64,000 nt of DNA from JBQTII01 sp052387905 (lineage in GTDB: Bacteria; Actinomycetota; Actinomycetes; Sporichthyales; Sporichthyaceae): positions 4,997 to 68,996 of the forward strand of contig JBQTIR010000030.1 of assembly GCA_052387905.1 (NCBI GenBank). The letters run 5' to 3'. Positions 1 through 9,365 of the stretch are shown here, piece by piece. The position numbers and the translations under genes are program-made. The notes beneath the pieces are model-generated. The model saw only the letters and a program-made list of their open reading frames with translations. It had not been told where the DNA came from and searched no databases. Numbering within the stretch: position 1 is the first letter of the stretch; the number at the start of each line of letters is the position of its first letter.

Positions 1-2
1 CA

Positions 3-926
3 ATGCGAACACTGACCATGCGACGGCCCGTCCATCTCACGCCCGTCCCGGGCGGCTGGCCTGGGCCGAGCGTCATCGCCGTTACCGGTGCCTCCGGCGG
101 GGCCGGGGCGTCCACCCTGTGCGCCCTGCTGGCCGGGGCACTCGCCGATCAGGTCAACATGACCGAACGTCGCACCGCGGTCCTGGACTCGGCGCAGGGC
201 AGCTCACCGTGGCCGGACTGGCTCAACCCGGGCAGTGACCCGGCACTCGGTGACGAGGGGCTCCAGATTGCGGAACTGTGCGGACCGCCCCGCGCTCCCT
301 TCCCTCGCTCGCTGGTGCTGCGGTGCGCGAGCGCGATCCGCGGGCTCGACGGCGTCGCCGTCCTCACCTACACCGCACCGGGGGACAGCCCGCCCGGGCC
401 TGAGCGGGTGATGGGGTCCTTCGCGGTCACGGTGCAGGATCTCCCACCACTGCCGTCGGAGGAGCTCGCCGCCCGTTTTCGGGATGCGCCCGGCGGATTG
501 CTGCTCGCCGTCGCAGGGACGGCGGATGGTGTGGCTGGGGGACTCCGCGCGACCCGGGCGTGGGCGCTCGCGGGACTGCCACCGAGCCGGATCCGCCCGG
601 TGGTCGTCGCAGGCGCGGCCGGTGGGCTATCTCCCCGTGCGCGTTCGCGCCTGGCCCTGCTGGATGCGAACACGCTGCCGGTCTCGATCGTCCCCTTCGA
701 CCCCGCGATCTCCCGGCGCGGGCTGTCCGAGGCGCTGGCCAGCGGGGCGATCGGCGCCCCGACGCGCATCGCCGTCCGGCGCGTCCTCGCCTCCCTCACA
801 GCACCGCAAACCGCCGAGGTTCCCGCGCCACGCCGCGGCGACCTGGCCTTGTTCGAGTTGCCCGACCAGCACGCCGATAGCCCGGTTCGACCCTCCGTTC
901 CCGCCACCGAGAGGACCGCCAGATGA
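3..926 (+). CDS. MinD/ParA-like P-loop ATPase of the conjugation module
   Basis: The N-terminal stretch VIAVTGASGGAGASTLCALL (about residues 25-44) is a deviant Walker A region of the MinD/ParA type, with small residues in place of the usual lysine-rich loop. The rest is an alanine/leucine-rich domain whose later part (PVVVAGAAGGLSPRARSRLA, SIVPFDPAISRRGLSEAL) resembles the switch and effector parts of septum-site or CpaE-like ATPases. Its stop overlaps the start of the next gene by four bases, so it belongs to the transfer operon that follows. Proteins of this kind precede DUF6112/SCO6881/SCO6880 genes in actinobacterial integrative elements. The true start may be this ATG, the ATG at position 18, or one upstream of the window. 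A role in placing or energising the transfer apparatus is inferred. Confidence 0.7.
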   Translation: MRTLTMRRPVHLTPVPGGWPGPSVIAVTGASGGAGASTLCALLAGALADQVNMTERRTAVLDSAQGSSPWPDWLNPGSDPALGDEGLQIAELCGPPRAPFPRSLVLRCASAIRGLDGVAVLTYTAPGDSPPGPERVMGSFAVTVQDLPPLPSEELAARFRDAPGGLLLAVAGTADGVAGGLRATRAWALAGLPPSRIRPVVVAGAAGGLSPRARSRLALLDANTLPVSIVPFDPAISRRGLSEALASGAIGAPTRIAVRRVLASLTAPQTAEVPAPRRGDLALFELPDQHADSPVRPSVPATERTAR

Positions 927-1231
927 ACACCGTCGTCACTCCCTCCTTCACCGCCCGACCGCTCGCCGATCTGCCGCCGGTCGTCCCCAGCGACGACGGT
1001 CTGCCAGGCGGGCAGGCCATCGACACCCTGCTCAGCTGGGCGATGTACCTCGGCCTCACGGCCTGCGTCCTCGGCGCGATCGGGGCCGGTGCAGCGATCG
1101 GTGTCGGCAACCTGAGCAGCCGCCCACACTGGTCCGAGCGCGGAAAGCTGGCGCTCGTGGCCTCGGTGATCGGAGCCCTGATCGTCGGCTCCGCGGTCAC
1201 CATCGTGAACACCGGGTTCGGGATGGCCTGA
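923..1231 (+). CDS. Small two-helix membrane protein (DUF6112-like), pilin-like subunit of the transfer module
   Basis: The 102-residue protein has two hydrophobic segments, about residues 36-62 (LLSWAMYLGLTACVLGAIGA) and 78-98 (LALVASVIGALIVGSAVTI). They are joined by a short polar loop containing SRPHWSERGK. This layout is that of TrbC/VirB2-type small subunits and of the DUF6112 proteins found before TrbL-like genes in actinobacterial conjugative elements. It overlaps the upstream ATPase by four bases and the next gene begins three bases after its stop, so translation is probably coupled. The pilin-like role rests on size, topology and position only. Confidence 0.65.
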   Translation: MNTVVTPSFTARPLADLPPVVPSDDGLPGGQAIDTLLSWAMYLGLTACVLGAIGAGAAIGVGNLSSRPHWSERGKLALVASVIGALIVGSAVTIVNTGFGMA

Positions 1232-1233
1232 CC

Positions 1234-2007
1234 GTGGCCACCGTTCGCACGGGCCGTGACCCCGCGAGTACCGAACTGCTGGGCGGTGCGCCCCGGCGTT
1301 GGCCGATCGCGGTCGCCGGGATCGCAGCGCTGCTGTGCGCCAGCGGCATCATCGCGGTCGGGGTGAGTCTTGCCGACCGCTACGCGGGCGGGGACGGCAC
1401 AGGGCCGGTCACGGCCCCGGCCGAGGTGACCGAACCCGAGCTGTCGTCGCTCACGGCCGACGCATCCTCAACAGTGCTGGTGCTTCCTCAGCCGACGGGC
1501 TACGACGGCGCCGTCCCGCTCGGCTACCCGCGTTCGCGGCCAGGTGCCATCGCGGCCGCCTACGGCTACTCCCGGATCTCGACCGGACTCGACGTCGCGG
1601 CCACGCTCGACACCGTCGAAGCATTGGCCGACCCCCAAGCGGGATGGTTCCCTCGACAACGCGACACCCTCGCCGACGGCCTGGTCGAACAACGCCGGGG
1701 TCTCGGCCTGCCGCCCATCGGACCAACCCAATCCGCGTCACTGACCATCACCCCGTCGGGCCATCAGATCGTCGGTGACCCGACCGCCAACGCTGTCACC
1801 GTGCTGACCCTGAACCTGCTCTCCGCGACAGGCGCGGACGGGACGCGGACCAGCGGCGTCGTGGTGCTGCGCTGGGACCTGCGCTGGGGTGGCGAGCGCT
1901 GGTTGGCCACGCGCATGTATTCCGACGAACGCGACGACAAGCTGGCCCTGACACCGTTGACCAGCGCGGCCAAGGCGATGGGATGGCAGGTGGCCCGCGG
2001 TGGCTGA
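1234..2007 (+). CDS. Membrane-anchored conjugal transfer protein (VirB8/TcpC-like position)
   Basis: I start this gene at the GTG at 1234, three bases after the previous stop. The reading frame is open further upstream, but only as a shadow of the ATPase gene. The 257-residue product has a short cytoplasmic head, one membrane helix (about residues 24-45, WPIAVAGIAALLCASGIIAV) and an extracytoplasmic domain of about 200 residues. This topology is shared by VirB8/TcpC-type scaffold proteins and by the anonymous proteins between DUF6112 and SCO6881-type genes. Its end overlaps the next start by eight bases. No catalytic motif is visible, and the scaffold role is inferred from topology and neighbours. 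Confidence 0.65.
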   Translation: MATVRTGRDPASTELLGGAPRRWPIAVAGIAALLCASGIIAVGVSLADRYAGGDGTGPVTAPAEVTEPELSSLTADASSTVLVLPQPTGYDGAVPLGYPRSRPGAIAAAYGYSRISTGLDVAATLDTVEALADPQAGWFPRQRDTLADGLVEQRRGLGLPPIGPTQSASLTITPSGHQIVGDPTANAVTVLTLNLLSATGADGTRTSGVVVLRWDLRWGGERWLATRMYSDERDDKLALTPLTSAAKAMGWQVARGG

Positions 2008-3262
2008 CTGCAATGCGATCGACCTGCTGTGCAAGGCCAGGAACGGGATCACCGGCACCGTCAGCGGAGTCGTCGAGGGCGCGTTCGAGCACATGTGCCG
2101 CGCATTCGCCGACGCAGGCGCCGCAGTCCTGACGGCAGTCTCCAACGCATTCCTCACCGCCTCCACGGTCGACCTGGGCAAAGCCGGCATCGACCGCGTG
2201 CTCGTGGTCACCACGACGATCGCCATGTCGGTCGCGGTGCTCCTGCTCCTCGGCCAGGTCATCCGCACCGGGCTCACCATGCGAGGCGAGCACCTGGCCC
2301 ACGGGCTGATCGGCGTCGCGAAGGCAGCGCTCGCGACCGCGTGCGTGTTCTCTGTCGCGACCCTGCTGCTCGTCGTCGCCGACCAGCTCTCCGAACTGAT
2401 CATGGCCGAGACGTTCGGCAGCACCGAGGCGTTCGCCGACCGCTTCGGCAACGCCGTCGCCATCAGCGGCGCCGGTGGTGTGGTCGTGCCCGCCGCGTTG
2501 ATGCTCATCTTCGGACTGCTCTCGGTGATCGTCGGCGCGATCCTGTTCGGCGAGATGCTCTTCCGTCACGCGGCGATCGTCGTCATCGTCGCGGTGAGCC
2601 CGATCGCCGCCGCCGGCATGGTCTCCGGCGGCACGGCCGACTGGTGGCGCAAGCTCGTCACCGCCGGTGTCCAACTGATCTTCCTCAAACCCGTCATCGT
2701 GCTGGTCTTCGCGATCGGCTTCGGAGTCGCCGGGGAAAGCACCGACATCCTCGGGGTCCTCGCCGGGCTGGTGACCCTCGTCCTCGCGGCCGTCGCCTGG
2801 CCCGCTCTTGCCCGCATGTGCACCTGGACCTCGGGACACATCGGCGAGGCCGGCGGGTTCACCGCGTTCCTCGGTGGGATGGCCGGAGCCCAGGCACGCA
2901 TGATGCCCGGCCGGATGATGTCCACCCAATCCAGCGGGTCAGCGTTCGACTCCGACCGGGCCACGATCGCGCGCAACTCCGCCAGTATCGACGCCGGACT
3001 CGCTGGGGCTTCTAAGGCAGGCGGCGCCGGTGGCGCAGGTGCTCTCGGGGGACCTGTCGCGATGGCAGCTTCGGCCGGTGCGCAAGGCGCGCGGGCAGTT
3101 CGCGGCGGAGCGGTCGGGGTCATGGACCGTCAGCAGCAGTACGCGGGAATGGGCGAAGGCTCCTCCGGTCCGCCCCGTTCGGTATCCCCGCCAGGGCGAT
3201 ACGACCCGCCCCCACCGCCCCGTCAACCTCCAGCTGATGACCCATCACGAACGGAGCGGTGA
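2000..3262 (+). CDS. TrbL/VirB6-like (SCO6881-type) conjugal transfer membrane protein
   Basis: The protein is 420 residues with a GTG start and about six hydrophobic segments between residues 70 and 270, for example VVTTTIAMSVAVLLLLGQVI, VVVPAALMLIFGLLSVIVGA and DILGVLAGLVTLVLAAVAWP. A charged tail rich in glycine, proline and serine follows (last 100 residues). The polytopic core with a long disordered tail is typical of TrbL/VirB6 channel proteins, and the place between a bitopic protein and an SCO6880-type protein matches the actinobacterial SCO6881 family. The reading frame overlaps both neighbours. It probably forms part of the inner-membrane channel. Confidence 0.75.
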   Translation: MADCNAIDLLCKARNGITGTVSGVVEGAFEHMCRAFADAGAAVLTAVSNAFLTASTVDLGKAGIDRVLVVTTTIAMSVAVLLLLGQVIRTGLTMRGEHLAHGLIGVAKAALATACVFSVATLLLVVADQLSELIMAETFGSTEAFADRFGNAVAISGAGGVVVPAALMLIFGLLSVIVGAILFGEMLFRHAAIVVIVAVSPIAAAGMVSGGTADWWRKLVTAGVQLIFLKPVIVLVFAIGFGVAGESTDILGVLAGLVTLVLAAVAWPALARMCTWTSGHIGEAGGFTAFLGGMAGAQARMMPGRMMSTQSSGSAFDSDRATIARNSASIDAGLAGASKAGGAGGAGALGGPVAMAASAGAQGARAVRGGAVGVMDRQQQYAGMGEGSSGPPRSVSPPGRYDPPPPPRQPPADDPSRTER

Positions 3263-4860
3263 CCATGTCCGTCTCGGTCGCATCCGAGCGGCGGGCGCGC
3301 GAGAGCGCGGCCGTCCCCCGCTACTCCGGCTGGCAACGCGAGCGTCTCGGTTTCCTGTTCGGTCTGTCCGGGCCGCAGTTCGCACTGGCCTCCCTCGCGT
3401 TGCTGTGCGCGGCCGCGCCGATCTCCACCCGCTCGCTCGCGGTCCTGGTCATCGCGTGGCCCGCCGCCGCCCTGTTCGCAGCGCTGATCTGGATCCGGGT
3501 GCTCGGCGAGACCTCGACTGAATGGTTGGTGATCGCGGTGAGCTTCACCCTCAACAAGGCCGCCAAGCGCAACGTGTTCCTCTCCGGCGCGTTCGCCCCG
3601 CGCGGGGTCACGGACCCGGCCGAGCCCGCGCCGATGGACCTGCCTGGGCCGCTCGCGGCCCTACGGTTCCTCGACGCCGAGACCGGTGGTCTGCTGGCCG
3701 GTACCGACGGCGCCTGTCCGCGGATCGCGGTCGTGCATCACCCGCTCGACCAGACCTACACGGCGGTCGCCGCGATCCGCTACCCGGGCATCGCCCTGTC
3801 CGACACCGACCGCCGCGAATCGCGCGTTGGCGGATGGGGTGGCCTGCTCGCCCAACTGTGCTCCGAGGCGAGCCCGTTCACGCGCATCGCCGTCGTGCAG
3901 CGCACCGTCCCCGACGACGGGACCGCGCTACGCCGCTGGCACACCGACTCCATACGCCCCGACGCACCAGCCGTCGCTCTGGAAGCCGTCGAAACGCTGA
4001 TAACCCAGTCGGTGGTGAGTAGCGCGGCCCACGAGGCGTGGATCGTGCTGAGCCTGGATGCCACCCGCGCCCGCGCCCAGATCCGCGGAGCCGGCGGCGG
4101 CGACGTCGGAGCGCTCGCCGTCCTGGTCCGTCAGTTGTCCGCCGTCTCCTCCGCGATCGGCGGCGCGCACCTGGAGATCACCCGGTGGCTGGCCGTCCGG
4201 GAGCTAGCCGAGGTCGTGCGCACCGCGTTCGACCCGACCTCGACAGGGCCGCTGTCCACCCGTCGCAGCGTCCGTCGACCGACGGATCACCCCGAGGCAT
4301 TGGCGCCCGGTGTCGACCTACGGCTGGCCGGTCCCGCGGCGGCGGAAGCCCGCTGGGGAAGCTACCGGCACGACAGCGGCCTCTCGGTGACCTACCACGT
4401 GCAGGAGTGGCCGCGGGTCGGTGTCCCGGCCTGGTTCCTGCGTCCGGTCCTCACCGCGCAGCACTGCGCCCGGCGCAGCTTCGCCCTGCACGTCGAGCCC
4501 GTCGCGCCGCGTGCGGCGGAGAAGGCTGTGATGCGCGCGCGAACCAAACGCACCGTCGCCGTTGGCCTGCGCCGCAAGAGCGGGCAGCTCGTCCCGGAAC
4601 ACGAACGCCAGGCCCTGCTCGAAGCCGAGGATCAGGACCGCCAACGCGCCGAAGGCCACGGGCTCGTCCGGTTCGTCGCCTACCTGACAGTCACGGTCAC
4701 TGACCCTGCGCTGCTCGACCTCGCCTGTTCGGAGCTGGAGACCGACGCGGCCCAATGCGGCCTGGAAGTGCGACGGCTCTGGGGCGCTCAGGACGTCGGG
4801 TTCTTCGCCGCCGCCATGCCGCTCGGCCTCGGCCTGCCGAAGACGCGAGGCGCACTGTGA
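3259..4860 (+). CDS. SCO6880-family conjugation membrane protein
   Basis: The 533-residue protein opens with YSGWQRERLGFLFGLSGPQF, then two membrane helices (about residues 35-80), then a large soluble domain. This N-terminus is the signature I associate with SCO6880-family (PrgI-domain) proteins of actinobacterial integrative elements. These carry a PrgI-like membrane hairpin fused to a cytoplasmic part and sit just before the VirB4-type ATPase. GTG at 3259 and ATG at 3265 are both possible starts; the GTG overlaps the previous stop. The last codon overlaps the next start (GTGA), so coupling continues. No nucleotide-binding motif is present, consistent with a structural role. Confidence 0.8.
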   Translation: MTMSVSVASERRARESAAVPRYSGWQRERLGFLFGLSGPQFALASLALLCAAAPISTRSLAVLVIAWPAAALFAALIWIRVLGETSTEWLVIAVSFTLNKAAKRNVFLSGAFAPRGVTDPAEPAPMDLPGPLAALRFLDAETGGLLAGTDGACPRIAVVHHPLDQTYTAVAAIRYPGIALSDTDRRESRVGGWGGLLAQLCSEASPFTRIAVVQRTVPDDGTALRRWHTDSIRPDAPAVALEAVETLITQSVVSSAAHEAWIVLSLDATRARAQIRGAGGGDVGALAVLVRQLSAVSSAIGGAHLEITRWLAVRELAEVVRTAFDPTSTGPLSTRRSVRRPTDHPEALAPGVDLRLAGPAAAEARWGSYRHDSGLSVTYHVQEWPRVGVPAWFLRPVLTAQHCARRSFALHVEPVAPRAAEKAVMRARTKRTVAVGLRRKSGQLVPEHERQALLEAEDQDRQRAEGHGLVRFVAYLTVTVTDPALLDLACSELETDAAQCGLEVRRLWGAQDVGFFAAAMPLGLGLPKTRGAL

Positions 4861-6377
4861 GCCCGGCTCGGCCGCGCGGCTCAGCCCGATCGGGTACGCG
4901 CCGAGCGGACGCGGGCGTCGCGGGCATCGCGCTCGGAGACCTGGTCCCTCTCCCACGGCGGCCGGAGGCACCTCGGGAACGGGCGACGGAGGAACCACCT
5001 CGGGTGCGGACCGCCCCGCGCAAAGGCTGGCGCGAACCCGGCGCCGGGAGGGCTGCGGTGCTGCTCCGACCTGACCCACACCGGGCAACCACCGCGCAGG
5101 CCGAAGGTATCTTCCCGTTCCTCGCCGGGGCCGGTGTCCCACCCGTGGGGCCGGTGATGGGCTGGGACGTCCTGACCCGCGCGACGTTCACCTGCCACCC
5201 GGTCGAGTGGCTGCTGCGCGACCTGGTCACCAATCCCAACATGATCTTCACCGGCGTCCCCGGCTCAGGGAAGTCCGCGACCATGAAGGCCCTCGCGCTG
5301 CGGCTCATGGCCTTCGGCGTGAAGGTGCTCGTCGCGGGTGACATCAAGAACGAGTACGCGCCCACGGCGCGAGCCCTCGGCGTCGAGCCCGTCGAACTCG
5401 GCGTGGGGCTGCCGACACGGCTCAACCCTCTCGACGCCGGTCCTCTCGGCGCCAACCTACCCGCCGACTTCGGTGCGGCCCGCGAAAGCCTCGACGAGAT
5501 TCACCGACGCCGGGTCACCTTGCTCGACACCCTGCTCACGATGCAGGTCGGCCGGGCCCTACTCCCGATCGAGAAGGCAGCGCTGTCCTACGCGATCCGC
5601 CGCTGCACGGGGGAATGCGACGCCGCGTCCCGGCTGGCTGACCCGACGATCCCGCAGGTGTGGCAGGTCCTCGCCCACCCCGACGCCGACCTCGCCCGCG
5701 ACCTCGGCCTCCCGCACGGCGACGTCGAACTGGCCAAGGACAAGCTCGAACACCTCCGCCACGGCCTCGGCAACATGGTCGAAGGTTCTCTCGGTGGCAT
5801 CTTCGACGCACCCTCCACCGTCAGCCTCGACTTCGACGCCCCGATCCAAAGCGTCGACCTCTCCCGCATCGACGGCCGCGGCGACGAAACCGTCGCGATG
5901 GTCATGGCCTGCGTCTCGTCCTGGTCCCAGGCCGCGATCGACCAGCCTGGGGGAGTGCGCGCCGTTGTCCGCGACGAGGTGTGGCGGTCGATGCGGATCC
6001 CCGCGATGATCCGCAAGATCGACTCCGACCTGCGGCTCTCCCGAAGCCAGGGCACGATCCAGATGCTCTCTACCCACCGCCTCTCGGACTTCGAGCAGGT
6101 CGGCGCTGCCGGAAGCGAGGAGGTCTCGATCGCCCGGAATCTGATCGCCTCCTGCGATACCCGCGTCCAGCTCGCCCAGGACACCGGCCCGCTTGCGATG
6201 ACCCGCGAGGCGATCGGCCTCACCGACGCCGAGTGCGAGCACATCGCGTCCTGGAGCGCCGAGCACAAGGGCTACGCCCTCTGGAAGATCGGCCGAGCCA
6301 CCTCGCACATCGTGCGTACGGCGCTGACCACTCGGGAGCGGGAGCTGTTCCACACCAACGAGCGGATGGTTGTCTAA
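4857..6377 (+). CDS. VirB4-like conjugation ATPase
   Basis: I choose the GTG at 4857, which overlaps the previous stop; in-frame codons upstream lie inside the preceding gene. The 506-residue protein has a Walker A box GVPGSGKSA (about residues 133-141), a Walker B-like VVRDEVW (about 369-375) followed by a helical lid, and a late motif SIARNLIASCDTRVQLAQ (about 423-440) typical of VirB4/TraC ATPases. VirB4 proteins power type IV secretion at the inner membrane. It is shorter than full-length VirB4 because the N-terminal domain is supplied by, or split into, the SCO6880-type neighbour. It ends the transfer module seen here. No relaxase or coupling protein is in the window. Confidence 0.85.
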   Translation: MSPARPRGSARSGTRRADAGVAGIALGDLVPLPRRPEAPRERATEEPPRVRTAPRKGWREPGAGRAAVLLRPDPHRATTAQAEGIFPFLAGAGVPPVGPVMGWDVLTRATFTCHPVEWLLRDLVTNPNMIFTGVPGSGKSATMKALALRLMAFGVKVLVAGDIKNEYAPTARALGVEPVELGVGLPTRLNPLDAGPLGANLPADFGAARESLDEIHRRRVTLLDTLLTMQVGRALLPIEKAALSYAIRRCTGECDAASRLADPTIPQVWQVLAHPDADLARDLGLPHGDVELAKDKLEHLRHGLGNMVEGSLGGIFDAPSTVSLDFDAPIQSVDLSRIDGRGDETVAMVMACVSSWSQAAIDQPGGVRAVVRDEVWRSMRIPAMIRKIDSDLRLSRSQGTIQMLSTHRLSDFEQVGAAGSEEVSIARNLIASCDTRVQLAQDTGPLAMTREAIGLTDAECEHIASWSAEHKGYALWKIGRATSHIVRTALTTRERELFHTNERMVV

Positions 6378-6479
6378 AGCCATGGTGGCGGGCTCCGGGG
6401 AGCGCACCGCGCCATCCCACCGAGGATACGGGCCGCGATAACGTCGCCGGACCGGATGCGCGGCGACGATGGGGGTGCG

Positions 6480-9365
6480 ATGGAAGGGCTCGCCATTGCT
6501 CCAGGGTCGGTGGTGGTCGTCCGCGACGAGGAGTGGATGGTCACCGCCGCGGAGCAACGCGTGGCCGGCTGGCGGGTTGACGTCGTGGGTCTGTCGGAGC
6601 TTGTCCAGGACACCTACGCCACGTTCCTGGAACCGCTAGACCGGATCGAGCTACGCGATCCGCGGGCAGCGGTCTTAGTTCCCGACGATTCGCCTCGCCA
6701 CCTCCGGACCCGCCTGTGGCTGGAGGCCACCCTCCGCCGCACGCCCGTCCCATACGGCGAGACCGCGTTGACGGTCGCGGACGGCATGCTGGCCGACTCG
6801 TTGCAGTACCAGCGACGGGCCGTCGCCCACGCGCTGTCCGCGGCGAACCTTCGCCCGCGTGTCCTCATCGCCGACGCCGTGGGTTTGGGCAAGACGCTGG
6901 AGATCGGCATGATCCTCGCCGAGCTCGCCCGCCGGGGCCGTGCGGACCGCATCCTCGTCGTCACCCCGCGGCACGTGTTGGAGCAGATGCAGCACGAGCT
7001 GTGGTGCCGGTTTGCTATCCCGCTGGTCCGCCTGGACTCCGACGGTCTGGCCAGGGTCCGCCAGCAGCTGCCGGCCAGTCGCAATCCCTTCACCTTCTAC
7101 CGGCGGATCATCGTCTCGATCGACACGCTTAAGTCCCCGCGGTACCGCTCCTACCTGCAGGCCCACCGGTGGGACGCTGTGGTCATCGACGAGTCGCACA
7201 ACATCACCAACGTCGCGACGTTGAACAACGAGCTCGCACGCACGCTCGCGCCGAACACTGAGGCCCTTATCCTCGCCTCGGCCACCCCGCACAACGGCAC
7301 CAAGGAATCGTTCGGCGAACTCATCCGGCTGCTGGACCCCACCGCCGTCGGGCCGGATGGCGACTACGACCTCACCGAGGTCAAGCGGCTCTATGTGCGC
7401 CGGCACCGCCACTCCGACGAAGTCGCCGCGGAGGTAGGAGCGGGCTGGGCCAAGCGGCCCGAGCCCAAGGTGATCTCGATTACCGCCGGACCACGCGAGG
7501 ACGCGATCGCCGCCGAACTGTCCCAGGTGTGGCTCTACCCCGACGGCGAGTCGCCGGTCTCCGGGCCTGGGCGTCGGTTGTTCCCCTGGACCTTGGCCAA
7601 GGCGTTCCTATCGTCACCCCCGGCGTTGCAGGAGACAGTGCGTGCACGTCGGAAGTCGATCGGCACCCCACGCCCGGACCAACAGCGTGAGGCGGCGGCG
7701 TTGGAGCGCCTGGCCACGCTGGCCGATGCCGCTCTCGACGCCCCGAGCGCCAAGCTCGACGCGCTCGTCGAGCACCTCCGCGCCATCGGCGTCGGCCCGC
7801 GCTCCGACGTCCGCGCTGTGTTGTTCGCCGAACGCATCGCGACCCTGGATTGGCTGCGTGATCGGCTGCCCGGCCTGCTGAACATGGCAGCCGAGCAATT
7901 TGCGGTGCTGCACGGAACTCTGCCCGACAAGACGCAGATGCAGATCGTGGACGAGTTCAAAACCGCCGCCACCCCGATCCGAGTCCTGATCACCGGAGAC
8001 GTGGCGTCGGAAGGCGTGAACCTGCACTCCCAGTGTCACAACCTCGTCCACGTCGACATTCCGTGGTCGCTGATCCGGATCGAACAACGCAACGGCCGCA
8101 TCGACCGCTACGGCCAGAAACACCCCCCGCTCATCGCGGCCCTGGCGCTCATTCCCTCCGACGAACGCTTCCGCGGTGACGTGCGCGTGCTCTCGCGCTT
8201 GCTCGCCAAGGAACACCTGGCCCACACCACGTTGGGCGATGCCGCCTCGTTGATGGGACGGCACTCGGTCAAGCTGGAAGAGGACGAGCTCTACGACGTT
8301 CTGATCCGCCGCCGTGATCTCGACGAGGTCGTGCCGGACGCCACCGCGCTACCCATCCAAGCTGCGGACGGCCTTGGCGGGTTTGGGGCGTTCTTCGCCG
8401 CCGCTGCCCCGGAACTCCCGCCGTCGCCGCCGAGCGCACCCCGGCTGAGTGTTTTCGCCTCCGACGCGGCATACCTGGCCGACGCCCTCACGCATTGCTA
8501 CGACGATCCGACCCGCGCCCTGATCGAACGCGGCGAAGGCGTCGAACGCAGCGGGGTCGGCTGGCGCACCTACCCCGACCGAGGGCTCGTCGAGCTGGCG
8601 CCGCCTCGCGATCTACGCGCCAGGCTGGACGCCCTGCCCCAGTCCTACGTGAGTGAGCGGCGGATCAAGGAGCGCCTGGTCCTCGCAGTCTCCGAGCCAG
8701 TCGCGGCCGACGAGCTCCGCAAAGCCCGCGAGGCCAACGCAGGCGGGTCGACCTGGCCCGAGGCGCACTTCCTCGGCCCGCTGCACCCAGTCCTGGACTG
8801 GATCTCGGACAAGGTCCTGGCCGCGTCGCGCCGCAACGAGATCCCCGCGGTAGCGAGCACCCTTACCGCGCCCCGGGTGATCGTGCTGGGCACGCTGATG
8901 AACCGCCGAGGCCAGGTCGTCACCCGCCAATTCGTCGCCGTGGATTTCCCGACCGGTTCACCTGCGCACCCGCTGACCGACGTCCACGACGACCTTGGAT
9001 TTCTGGCCGGTACCGGGCTCCTGGACGGAGCAGCCAACTCCGGCCCGATCACAGTGACCTCGCAGTGGCAGGCCTTGATACCCGCAGCCGTGGACGCCGC
9101 CCACCGCGCCCTCGACCTGGCCGAGCAGGGTCAGCGCGCGGCCCTCGACGCCCGGATCGCAGCGTGGACCGGCCGGGTCGACGACTGGCGTGCCCGGGCC
9201 GAGCAGTTGGAGGTCATCGGGACCGCCCGGGCGCGGGTGGAACGGATGGGTCGCGGGGTGAGCGCGGAAGCCGAGATCGCCGAGAGCCTGCGCGCCCGCC
9301 AACGTCTCGTCCGTCCGCTGCTGCTGGTCGTCCCAACTCCCACCGCTGCCGAAGGTGGCCGCTGA
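6480..9365 (+). CDS. SNF2-family helicase, DrmD/BrxHII-like, first gene of the defence block
   Basis: The 961-residue protein has helicase motif I ADAVGLGKTLE (about residues 131-141), motif II VVIDESHN (234-241), motif III LASATPHNG, and a C-terminal helicase lobe ending GRIDRYGQK (about 538-546). These place it in the SNF2 superfamily. An N-terminal beta-rich segment (GSVVVVRDEEWMV) precedes the motor. I chose the ATG at 6480 because a G-rich run lies just upstream; ATG 6456 is an alternative. Its last base overlaps the start of a large DNA methyltransferase gene. A SNF2 helicase next to an adenine methyltransferase is the hallmark of class 1 DISARM (DrmD-DrmMI), and BREX also has BrxHII helicases beside PglX. 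I cannot decide between these by eye. Confidence 0.85.
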   Translation: MEGLAIAPGSVVVVRDEEWMVTAAEQRVAGWRVDVVGLSELVQDTYATFLEPLDRIELRDPRAAVLVPDDSPRHLRTRLWLEATLRRTPVPYGETALTVADGMLADSLQYQRRAVAHALSAANLRPRVLIADAVGLGKTLEIGMILAELARRGRADRILVVTPRHVLEQMQHELWCRFAIPLVRLDSDGLARVRQQLPASRNPFTFYRRIIVSIDTLKSPRYRSYLQAHRWDAVVIDESHNITNVATLNNELARTLAPNTEALILASATPHNGTKESFGELIRLLDPTAVGPDGDYDLTEVKRLYVRRHRHSDEVAAEVGAGWAKRPEPKVISITAGPREDAIAAELSQVWLYPDGESPVSGPGRRLFPWTLAKAFLSSPPALQETVRARRKSIGTPRPDQQREAAALERLATLADAALDAPSAKLDALVEHLRAIGVGPRSDVRAVLFAERIATLDWLRDRLPGLLNMAAEQFAVLHGTLPDKTQMQIVDEFKTAATPIRVLITGDVASEGVNLHSQCHNLVHVDIPWSLIRIEQRNGRIDRYGQKHPPLIAALALIPSDERFRGDVRVLSRLLAKEHLAHTTLGDAASLMGRHSVKLEEDELYDVLIRRRDLDEVVPDATALPIQAADGLGGFGAFFAAAAPELPPSPPSAPRLSVFASDAAYLADALTHCYDDPTRALIERGEGVERSGVGWRTYPDRGLVELAPPRDLRARLDALPQSYVSERRIKERLVLAVSEPVAADELRKAREANAGGSTWPEAHFLGPLHPVLDWISDKVLAASRRNEIPAVASTLTAPRVIVLGTLMNRRGQVVTRQFVAVDFPTGSPAHPLTDVHDDLGFLAGTGLLDGAANSGPITVTSQWQALIPAAVDAAHRALDLAEQGQRAALDARIAAWTGRVDDWRARAEQLEVIGTARARVERMGRGVSAEAEIAESLRARQRLVRPLLLVVPTPTAAEGGR

